In this document: piece by piece, positions 57,808 through 64,000 of the stretch
How positions within the stretch are numbered: position 1 is the stretch's first letter
Layout of the letters: each line of letters starts with the position of its first letter
DNA from: Aquisphaera insulae
Lineage (GTDB): Bacteria > Planctomycetota > Planctomycetia > Isosphaerales > Isosphaeraceae
Direction of reading: 5' to 3'
DNA: 64,000 nt
Assembly: GCF_011064615.1 (NCBI RefSeq)
Contig: NZ_JAALJH010000001.1
Span: 306,729-370,728 of the forward strand
The notes under the pieces: generated by a model
Seen by the model: the letters and a program-made list of their open reading frames with translations, nothing else
Told to the model about the DNA's origin: nothing
Database searches by the model: none
Made by a program: the position numbers and the translations under genes

Positions 57808-58704
57808 TCAGCCCCCTCCTGACCGCTTCCGTCCCATCGCCGCACGCCTCAGGCGGACGTTGAGGATTGGAGATGCTTCCTTGATCGAGAGCGCGGGCCG
57901 CTCGGGGCCGACTTCGGGCGAATCTGGGGACATCTCGACTCGCTCCTGCCACCGCTCGTCGAGCCAGCCCAGGAAGGCCGCAACGTCCGAGGATGATGTC
58001 TTGTCGGCCCCAGCCCCCTCGTTTGCAGTCGGTGCAGGGATCGCCCCATCCACGCCGCCTTCAATCTCCTCGCCGCCGATGGTCACGATGGCCGTGTCCG
58101 GGGACTTGATCCGGCCCAGGATCCATCGCATCGCATGGCCGTAGTCCCAGTCGATCCTGAGACGGATTTCGAACCGCGAGCCGTGGAGAGTCGCGATCAG
58201 GTCGGCATGATCCGCCGGCACGAGTGCCCGAACCAGTGCGGTTAGCTCCTCGGCCGCCTGCGCGGGGCATCTTGAGAAATCGATGTTCAGCGCGAGCGAC
58301 CTGGACTCGATCGAGATCTCCGGGAAGAGCAACGGGAGGCCCGATAGCTTCTGACCCAGTGCCTCGATGGCGGATCGACATTGCAGAGCTTCGGGATGAG
58401 CGAAGTGGAATGCGGGGCCCTCGATCTCCATCCCCTGATTGGCGACGTAGACGAGCCGTGGATCCTCGATCAGCGCCTTCATCTCCGACAGGGATCGGCG
58501 GTCCATGACGCAGGCGAGCACCCCTTCTCTCGAGGCAATCTCGGCGATCCTGGTTCGAAGCTCAGGGCTTAGCGACCGGTCGCCGGTGGGCGAGAGGCTC
58601 TCCTCGAGCCCTCTCTCCAACTCCAGGAAGAGGATGAGGCTAGATGCCCCGGCAACCCTCGTTTCGAGCTCATGATGCCCCACGTCCATAAGCTGCGCTC
58701 TCAT
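57808..58704 (-). CDS. Trehalose-6-phosphate phosphatase (OtsB)-like protein lacking catalytic acids, probable pseudoenzyme
   Basis: A 298-residue protein. The Met at 58704 gives HELETRVAGASSLILFLELERG, which aligns with the start of OtsB-type HAD phosphatases where LILFLELERG replaces the catalytic FLDYDGT (Glu28 and Glu30 for both Asp). Other landmarks follow the family: SPELRTRIAEIA, LVYVANQGMEIEGP for 'YAGSHGFDIEGP', FEIRLRIDWDYGHAMRWIL for '.ELRP..DWDKGKALRWLL', and TIGGEE for 'YIGDDLTDED'. The conserved Lys residues and the GDD acids are also changed. The fold is probably kept but hydrolysis lost. The last 80 residues are acidic, then basic. A regulatory role is possible but unproven. 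Confidence 0.7.
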   Translation of the reverse strand: MRAQLMDVGHHELETRVAGASSLILFLELERGLEESLSPTGDRSLSPELRTRIAEIASREGVLACVMDRRSLSEMKALIEDPRLVYVANQGMEIEGPAFHFAHPEALQCRSAIEALGQKLSGLPLLFPEISIESRSLALNIDFSRCPAQAAEELTALVRALVPADHADLIATLHGSRFEIRLRIDWDYGHAMRWILGRIKSPDTAIVTIGGEEIEGGVDGAIPAPTANEGAGADKTSSSDVAAFLGWLDERWQERVEMSPDSPEVGPERPALSIKEASPILNVRLRRAAMGRKRSGGG

Positions 58705-58757
58705 CGTGAAATGCCCCGTCGTCCGCGTTCCGGTGTTTCGCGTGATTCGCGAGTTGC

Positions 58758-59984
58758 TCAAGCTTCCATCACGAGATCCTCGATTCCGTCCGCCGAATCC
58801 GGCAGTTCTCCGCCTCGGTGGGAGCCGACGAGTCTCTTGAGCAAGGGTGGTGCCAGGAACGTCGTGACGAGGACCATCAAGGTGACGCCCGCGAATAGAC
58901 TCTCGTCGAAGATCCCCGCCGTCATCCCCATCTGACCGAAGATCAGGCCGACCTCGCCGCGAGGGATCATCCCCACGCCGATGATCGATTTCCTCCCCTT
59001 GAACCAGTAAGGGGCATATCCTGCAAACAGCTTGCCAAAGATACCCACGAAGATGAGGACGCCGCCGATCAGGAGCGCCCAGCGCCCGTCGGCAAGCCTC
59101 GGGTCGAGGTAATGGAGGTCGACCGAGGCCCCGACGCCGACGAAGAAGATGGGGACGAAGAAGTGGCCCAGCACGGTGACCCCGTGCTCGATCTCGTGGG
59201 CCCTGGGCACCGCATTGAGGAGCAATCCCGCGGCGAACGCGCCGAGGATCAGGGCGGAGCCGGCGCGGTCGGCGGCCCAGGCCAGCGCGAGCGCCAGGAT
59301 CAGGGCCAGGATGGTCGGGGTGCCGGGCATCTCGATGAGCCCGGCCGCCCGCAAGAGCCAGGGCATGAGGAGCTTTCCGGCGAGGATCACGACGATCAGG
59401 AAGCCGAACGCGACGGCCGTCGTCCACGCCACGCTCCCGAGCGTGGGCGACGCTCCTCCGGCCATCCCCTTCACGACGGTCAGAATCACGAGGCCGAGCA
59501 CGTCGTCGATCACGGCCGCGCCGAGGATGATCTGTCCCTCCTCGGAGCCCAGCTTGCCGAGGTCGGAGAGGACCCGCGCGGTGATGCCGACGCTCGTGGC
59601 CGTCAGCGTCGCCCCGGCCATGATGGAGGCGATGTCCACCATGCCGAGCAGCCGGCAGGCCCCGTAGCCGAGGACGAAGGGGAGCACCACTCCGGCAACC
59701 GCCACGACCGTCGAGGTCTTCCCGGCCTTGAAGAACTTCGGCAGCTCGGTCTCCAGTCCGATCGCGAGGAGCAGGACGAAGACCCCGAGCTCCATGAGCA
59801 TCTCCATGGTCTCGTGGTGCATGTCCACCAGCGCGAGCCCGGACCGTCCCAGGATGAGGCCGGAGATCAACTCGCCGAGGACCGCCGGTTGGCCGAATTT
59901 CTGAGCAATCGCCCCCATGACCTTCGCTCCGGCGAGCATGACGGCGAGCATGGCGAAGAGTTGGGGAGCTTCCAGGGAATGCAT
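58758..59984 (-). CDS. CPA2-family cation:proton antiporter (Kef/NapA type)
   Basis: A 408-residue inner-membrane transporter with about 12 hydrophobic spans. The ATG at 59984 has GAGG 9 bases upstream; the GTG at 59990 is less well placed. FGQPAVLGELISGLILG, LGVFVLLLAIGLETEL and TLTATSVGITARVLSDL are typical of Na+/H+ or K+/H+ antiporters. The AAVIDDVLGLVIL segment carries the paired Asp (DD) of the ion site. No C-terminal TrkA-N or TrkA-C domain is present, so it is a short NapA/KefB-core form. It probably serves pH or Na+/K+ balance. Confidence 0.9.
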   Translation of the reverse strand: MHSLEAPQLFAMLAVMLAGAKVMGAIAQKFGQPAVLGELISGLILGRSGLALVDMHHETMEMLMELGVFVLLLAIGLETELPKFFKAGKTSTVVAVAGVVLPFVLGYGACRLLGMVDIASIMAGATLTATSVGITARVLSDLGKLGSEEGQIILGAAVIDDVLGLVILTVVKGMAGGASPTLGSVAWTTAVAFGFLIVVILAGKLLMPWLLRAAGLIEMPGTPTILALILALALAWAADRAGSALILGAFAAGLLLNAVPRAHEIEHGVTVLGHFFVPIFFVGVGASVDLHYLDPRLADGRWALLIGGVLIFVGIFGKLFAGYAPYWFKGRKSIIGVGMIPRGEVGLIFGQMGMTAGIFDESLFAGVTLMVLVTTFLAPPLLKRLVGSHRGGELPDSADGIEDLVMEA

Positions 59985-60157
59985 GAGCACCTGCCTCGCG
60001 AGCGTCGAATCACGTTCAGATCGAGAGCCTTACGGACTGGCCTTTCGTTACAACGACCATACCAAGGAGGCGACAGGCGAGGACTGCGGATCCCGCCGTC
60101 TCCGGCGGGAAATCGTCGATCGACGACGCACGCGTCATGCATGCACCTACGCTCGGC

Positions 60158-60188
60158 CTTGTCCGACAAGGGGAATGACGTGTAAGAT
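60158..60188 (+). promoter_or_regulatory. Candidate typA promoter overlapping a palindrome
   Basis: TTGTCC and TAAGAT are 18 bases apart, upstream of typA. The -35 lies inside the inverted repeat CTTGTC-C-GACAAG (60158-60170), which could be an operator. No other copy was seen in the window. Confidence 0.35.
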
Positions 60189-60275
60189 TCGTACTGTGTC
60201 AACATGTTCGTCTCCCGCGGGTGGCGGGGCGAGAGTCGGAAGGCAGCCCGCCCGGGAGGCGGGGGCAGGAGACCC

Positions 60276-62102
60276 ATGAAGCGACGCGACGACATCAGGA
60301 ACGTGGCCATCATCGCCCACGTGGACCACGGCAAGACGACTCTGGTCGACGCGATGCTTCGCCAGTCCGGGCAGTTCCGCGCCTCTCAATTGCAGGGCGA
60401 GCGGATCCTCGATTCCAACGACCTGGAACGAGAACGCGGCATCACCATCCTGGCAAAGAACATCGCCATCAATTACGGCCCGACCAAGATCAACCTGATC
60501 GACACCCCCGGCCACGCCGATTTCGGCGGCGAGGTCGAACGGACGCTGCAGATGGCCGACGGTGCGCTCGTGCTCGTGGACGCCTTCGAGGGGCCGATGC
60601 CCCAGACGAAGTTCGTCCTCCGCAAGGCGTTCGAATGCCACATCCGGCCGATCGTGGTGATCAACAAGGTCGATCGCCCCGACGCCCGCCCGAACGAGGT
60701 CCTGAACGAGATCTTCGACACGTTCGTGGAGCTCGGTGCCAGCGACGAGCAGCTCGACTTCGCCTACATCTTCGCCTCCGGCCGGTCGGGATTCGCCTCG
60801 CATGATCCCAGCGTCACCTCGGGCGACGTGCGGCCCCTGTTCGACCTGATCCTGGAGCGAGTCCCCGGGCCGGTCGTGGATCCGGACGGGCCGTTTACCA
60901 TGGTCTGCACGACGCTCGACTACTCCGAGTACGTCGGCCGGATCGCCATCGGCCGGATCGCCTCGGGGAAGGTCCGGCGCGGGCAGCGGGCCAATCTGAT
61001 CAAGGTCAAGGACGCCTCGACGCCGGGCTCGATCGACGGCCTCCTGCTCTTCGACAAGCTCGGCCGGGTCGAGGTGGAGGAAGCGGAGGCCGGCGACGTC
61101 GTCGCGGTCGTCGGCCTGGCCACGGTCGAGATCGGCGATACGATCGCGGATCCGGAGGTTATGACCGCCCTGCCGCGGATCGAGGTCGGCGAGCCGACCC
61201 TAACGATGCTCTTCCGGGTCAACGACTCGCCGCTCACCGGGGAGGGCAAGTACCTGACCAGCCGCCACCTCAACGATCGCTTCCAGCGCGAGCTGGAGTC
61301 GAACGTGGCGCTCAGGGTCGAGCCGACCGAGGACGGCGATGCCTTCCAGGTCTCCGGCCGCGGGCTGCTCCACCTGTCGGTCCTCATCGAGACGATGCGG
61401 CGCGAGGGCTACGAGCTGGCGGTCGGCAAGCCGGAGGTCATCATCAAGAAGATCGATGGCGTCGATCACGAGCCCTACGAGTTCCTGGTCGTCGACGTCC
61501 CCCACGGCCACATCGGCCCCGTCATGGAGCTCGTGGGCGCCCGAAAGGGCGAGATGAGCAAGATGGACGTGAAGGGCGCCTATGCTCACATTGAGTTCCT
61601 GATCCCTTCCCGCGGCCTGATCGGCCTCCGCAACCGGCTCATGAGCGCCACCCAGGGCGAGGCGATCATGCACCACAACTTCCACGACTACCGCCCCTTC
61701 AAGGGAGAGATCCCGAGCCGCCCCAACGGCGTGATGATCAGCATGGTCCGCGGCCAGGCCGTTGCGTTCTCGCTGGACAACCTCCAGCAGCGCGGCACGA
61801 TGTTCGTCCAGCCCGGTGACGACGTCTACGAGGGGATGATCATCGCCGAGAACGCCCGCAACGAGGACATGGTGGTCAACCCCGCCAAGGAGAAGAAGCT
61901 GACGAACATGCGGGCCTCGGGCTCGGACAAGAACGTCCTCCTCAAGCCCCCTCGCCTCCTCACCCTCGAGATCGCCCTCGAGTACATCGAGGCCGACGAG
62001 CTCGTCGAGATCACCCCGAGCAAGATCCGCCTGCGGAAGAAGGTCCTCAGCGAGGAAGCGCGGAAGCGGAGCGAACGAAGCGGCAAGAAGGTCGGGGTCT
62101 GA
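60276..62102 (+). CDS. typA: Translational GTPase TypA/BipA
   Basis: A 608-residue ribosome-associated GTPase that helps 50S assembly and stress or cold responses (family knowledge). The ATG at 60276 has AGGAGA upstream; the frame is open to 60204, but the extension is not family-like. The G motifs are [15 protein letters not shown] (G1), ERERGITI (G2), [14 protein letters not shown] (G3) and INKVDRPDA (G4). EF-G-like domains III and V follow, with [20 protein letters not shown], and the TypA-specific C-terminal domain contains [20 protein letters not shown] and [12 protein letters not shown]. The length is normal (about 607 in E. coli). Confidence 0.97.
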   Translation: MKRRDDIRNVAIIAHVDHGKTTLVDAMLRQSGQFRASQLQGERILDSNDLERERGITILAKNIAINYGPTKINLIDTPGHADFGGEVERTLQMADGALVLVDAFEGPMPQTKFVLRKAFECHIRPIVVINKVDRPDARPNEVLNEIFDTFVELGASDEQLDFAYIFASGRSGFASHDPSVTSGDVRPLFDLILERVPGPVVDPDGPFTMVCTTLDYSEYVGRIAIGRIASGKVRRGQRANLIKVKDASTPGSIDGLLLFDKLGRVEVEEAEAGDVVAVVGLATVEIGDTIADPEVMTALPRIEVGEPTLTMLFRVNDSPLTGEGKYLTSRHLNDRFQRELESNVALRVEPTEDGDAFQVSGRGLLHLSVLIETMRREGYELAVGKPEVIIKKIDGVDHEPYEFLVVDVPHGHIGPVMELVGARKGEMSKMDVKGAYAHIEFLIPSRGLIGLRNRLMSATQGEAIMHHNFHDYRPFKGEIPSRPNGVMISMVRGQAVAFSLDNLQQRGTMFVQPGDDVYEGMIIAENARNEDMVVNPAKEKKLTNMRASGSDKNVLLKPPRLLTLEIALEYIEADELVEITPSKIRLRKKVLSEEARKRSERSGKKVGV

Positions 62103-62180
62103 GCACTGATCGCGACCGCGAACCGGTGCGGACCGGCCGGCAACGGACCGGCTCATGCACTCAGACAGTGGAAACCCTCC

Positions 62181-62205
62181 GCCTCTCCCGCTCGGCGGGA
62201 GAGGC
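62181..62205. terminator. Hairpin between convergent typA and DUF2721 genes
   Basis: A perfect 11-bp stem (GCCTCTCCCGC with its complement) with a TCG loop lies 78 bases after the typA stop and 59 bases before the stop of the minus-strand gene. The T-run is short (TT), so termination may be partial. Confidence 0.65.
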
Positions 62206-62263
62206 TTGGAGTGAAGTCGGGAAAGCCTGCACTTGCATCGTGATCGTCGCGGGATCGCGCCGC

Positions 62264-62821
62264 TCAAGGCCCGGGCCCCAGCGCCGCCACGGTGCTGGCC
62301 TCGGACTGATTCCGGCCGGCCTCGGCCCGCTTCTTCCGGATCCGCTCGTAGAAGCGAACTTCGAGTCGCTTCCCCTTGAGCGCCTCGCGTGATTCTCGGG
62401 TGAGCTGCACGCAGGCCGCGAACTCGAGGACCACGCCGACCATCGCCAGGATCGTCGGGATGAAGGCGACGTTGTTGGAGAAGAACGAGTCGATGGCCAT
62501 GGTCAGGCTCGTCGCCACGAAGGCGGCGAGCGATAGGTAGAGCAGCGACAGGGCGATGTGGATCCGCTCGACCCGCCAGACGTTCCGATGGAGCTCCTCG
62601 GTCACGAACGCGACCCGGTCCTCCACGAAGTCCAGGCTGCTCCCCGAATGGCTCAGGCCGTCGAGCTCGAGGTCGAGGTGCCGAATCCGGTCCGCCACGC
62701 GGGCCATCCGGTTCGAGGTCGAGATGATCAGCGACCCGTTCGAGGTCATGAACAGCGCCGGGGTGATCATCGCCGTCAGGATCGAATAGCTTTCCGAAGT
62801 CGTGGGCATGGTCCGCTTCAC
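62264..62821 (-). CDS. DUF2721-family membrane protein
   Basis: A 185-residue protein whose GTG start overlaps the preceding stop (GTGA). A Met four codons in is an alternative. The N-terminal MITPALFMTSNGSLIISTSNRMARVADRIR (in parts) matches the DUF2721 pattern of a first membrane helix followed by N-R-x-x-R-V-x-D-R-I-R. Two further membrane helices lie at residues about 88-110 and 118-138. The C-terminus is basic and cytoplasmic. The function of the family is unknown. It is coupled to the nuclease gene. Confidence 0.8.
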   Translation of the reverse strand: MKRTMPTTSESYSILTAMITPALFMTSNGSLIISTSNRMARVADRIRHLDLELDGLSHSGSSLDFVEDRVAFVTEELHRNVWRVERIHIALSLLYLSLAAFVATSLTMAIDSFFSNNVAFIPTILAMVGVVLEFAACVQLTRESREALKGKRLEVRFYERIRKKRAEAGRNQSEASTVAALGPGP

Positions 62822-63459
62822 TTCTCCGCCGCGCCCTGGCCGGACTTCTGTGCGTCGACGACCGCTCGCATCCGCTTGCGGAAGACGTGCGGCGGCTCGA
62901 AGGCGAGCGGCGGGTGGCCCTTCGCGGCGGCCGTGACCTCCGCGGCCAGGGCGGGGAGGCCATTGTCCCCGTAGAAGCTGACCGTCTCGTCGCTCAGGCC
63001 CGCCTTGATGACCAGGACGGAGTAATTCTTGCCATCGAGGATGAGGTAGCCGAGCGTCCTCTGGTAGGGGTCGAGCATCGCCGCGCGGATGAGCTTCACG
63101 TCGCTGGCGACGGAGAAGGCCCCCCGGGCAAAGGCCCGTCCTTCCGGCCCGAATGGCTGGTCATAGGGGATCGAGTGCTCCTCGTGCCGGGTCTCGGGCG
63201 TGTCGATTCCGAGGATCCGGACGGTCTCCTCGTCATTCTCGCCCCACTTGATGACCACGGTGTCGCCGTCGTCGATCCGGATCGTCGCCGGATCGACGAC
63301 CACGGGGGCGCCGTGTGGGCGTGTCTGGGGCTTCTGCTCGACCTTCCCCTGAACCCTGGGAGGTTCCTGGGCCGAGCTGGGATGGGACGCGGCCATGGCG
63401 AGTCCGATGCACAGGCAGGCGGACGTTGCGGCGATCGAGGCGGAAGCGCGAAGACTCAT
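62818..63459 (-). CDS. Exported SNase-like (thermonuclease-family) protein
   Basis: A 213-residue protein. The ATG at 63459 has GAGAG upstream and starts a signal peptide (about 1-31, ending SSAQ). An OB-fold of the staphylococcal nuclease type follows: RIDDGDTVVIKW, ETVRILGIDTPETR with the Arg and Asp of the active site, FGPEGRAFARGAF, and YQRTLGYLILDGKNYSVLVIKAGL for the second Arg strand. It should act on nucleic acid outside the cytoplasm; the active-site Glu is not certain because a short insert (EEHSIPYDQP) follows. The stop overlaps the start of the DUF2721 gene. Confidence 0.85.
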   Translation of the reverse strand: MSLRASASIAATSACLCIGLAMAASHPSSAQEPPRVQGKVEQKPQTRPHGAPVVVDPATIRIDDGDTVVIKWGENDEETVRILGIDTPETRHEEHSIPYDQPFGPEGRAFARGAFSVASDVKLIRAAMLDPYQRTLGYLILDGKNYSVLVIKAGLSDETVSFYGDNGLPALAAEVTAAAKGHPPLAFEPPHVFRKRMRAVVDAQKSGQGAAEK

Positions 63460-64000
63460 CGTGGGGCTCTCTTCGGGGTATCGAAGCGGAGGCACTCCAT
63501 ACAAGAGTAATGCACGATGATCGAAGATTGCTACCGGAGGAACCGCTTGCGAGCTGAGGTCCGGCCATAACGGCATGAGATCGCGCCGCCGGTACGAAGA
63601 GGTCGACGACGGGGAGAATGGCCCGCCGGATCGATCAGGCAGGCTGACGGCTCCAGCAGGGCTCGCGGGGCGGTCCGCCTCGGCATTTCGCTCGGCGAAG
63701 CGTCCTCTATGATCGAGACGGCATGGCCGTGTCGATGACGCCGTAATTCGCGAGGCGCGAGCACCCAGGCGGCCAGCAGTGGCGAGCGCCGTTCGTCCAC
63801 TCGATGTTGAAGCGTCGGATCCGCGCCGCGCTCCGGGCGCGGAGGGGAGGCAGCCTCTCCGGGGAGATGTTCCTGCCAGCTATGACGTATTACGTGATGA
63901 TTCTTCGAATCGGGATATTTTACAGAGTATTACCTCGGCAAGGAAGAAGATCACCGTGATAGGGCTCTTACCGCTGACAGGGAAGCCGGCCCGCATTCAC
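63460..64000. other. 541-base end region without a supported gene
   Basis: Short frames here translate to Arg/Ser-rich sequence and are rejected. From about 63885 to 63960 the DNA is AT-rich (ATATTTTACAGAGTATTACC) and holds a short palindrome GATTC-TTC-GAATC. This could be the promoter region of a gene beyond the window, perhaps starting at a GTG near 63957 after AAGGAAG, but the window ends too soon to tell. Confidence 0.3.

Noticed and set aside
63531..63800. 89-codon minus-strand ORF near the window end
   Set aside because: Arg/Pro/Ser-rich, no ribosome site and no recognisable motif.

Overview
The window is high-GC bacterial DNA with the gene content of a planctomycete, most likely of the Isosphaeraceae (inference). 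The markers are a giant secreted protein carrying the 'LEDRTLLS' N-terminal motif, two proteins with DUF1559-type signatures, two DUF1080 proteins, a Tat-exported Gfo/Idh/MocA oxidoreductase, an ECF sigma factor followed by a typical planctomycete membrane partner, and long TPR and beta-propeller proteins. No insertion sequence, prophage, CRISPR array or rRNA was seen. One tRNA gene, tRNA-Leu(GAG), is present.

Layout. 1-8054, plus strand: the end of a TPR protein (probably a Ser/Thr kinase), an overlapping glycosyltransferase-like gene, then, behind a good sigma70-type promoter, an S55-like protein, an exported beta-propeller protein, a DUF1559-like pseudopilin and a HAD hydrolase. 8852-19996: one gene of 3714 codons for a subtilisin-fold, Ig-like, beta-helix surface protein. 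20231-26114, minus strand: seven-iron ferredoxin, exported cyclophilin and a 1548-residue membrane-anchored TPR protein. 26606-31320: a DUF4476 protein converging on an ECF sigma operon, whose last reading frame looks like two exported proteins joined by loss of a stop. 31505-35044: larC followed by two membrane proteins and a family 2 glycosyltransferase. 35114-46549: a DUF1080 protein, then a five-gene operon (alpha-alpha toroid/HEAT protein, single-pass membrane protein, FHA-PQQ protein, TPR plus family 5 solute-binding fusion, exported coiled-coil protein). 46571-51527: GbsR-type regulator, an msrB remnant, an aldehyde dehydrogenase, a PAS hybrid histidine kinase and a small hypothetical gene. 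51822-55231: oxidoreductase, N-acetylneuraminate lyase-like aldolase and a second DUF1080 protein, which together look like a sugar or sugar-acid catabolic group. 55375-63459: tRNA-Leu with its own promoter and terminator, Nudix hydrolase, cardiolipin synthase, a trehalose-phosphatase-like pseudoenzyme, a CPA2 antiporter, TypA, a DUF2721 protein and an exported SNase-like nuclease.

The best candidate for an undescribed system is the 35993-46549 operon. Three of its four junctions are 4-base stop/start overlaps. It joins a phosphopeptide-binding (FHA) membrane protein with a PQQ-type propeller to a solute-binding domain with no ABC transporter, and to exported scaffold proteins. Other points worth checking are the S8-like domain with Glu in place of the catalytic His, the OtsB-like protein that has lost its catalytic acids, the reversed order of catalytic motifs in the S55-like protein, and the two-signal-peptide fused reading frame.
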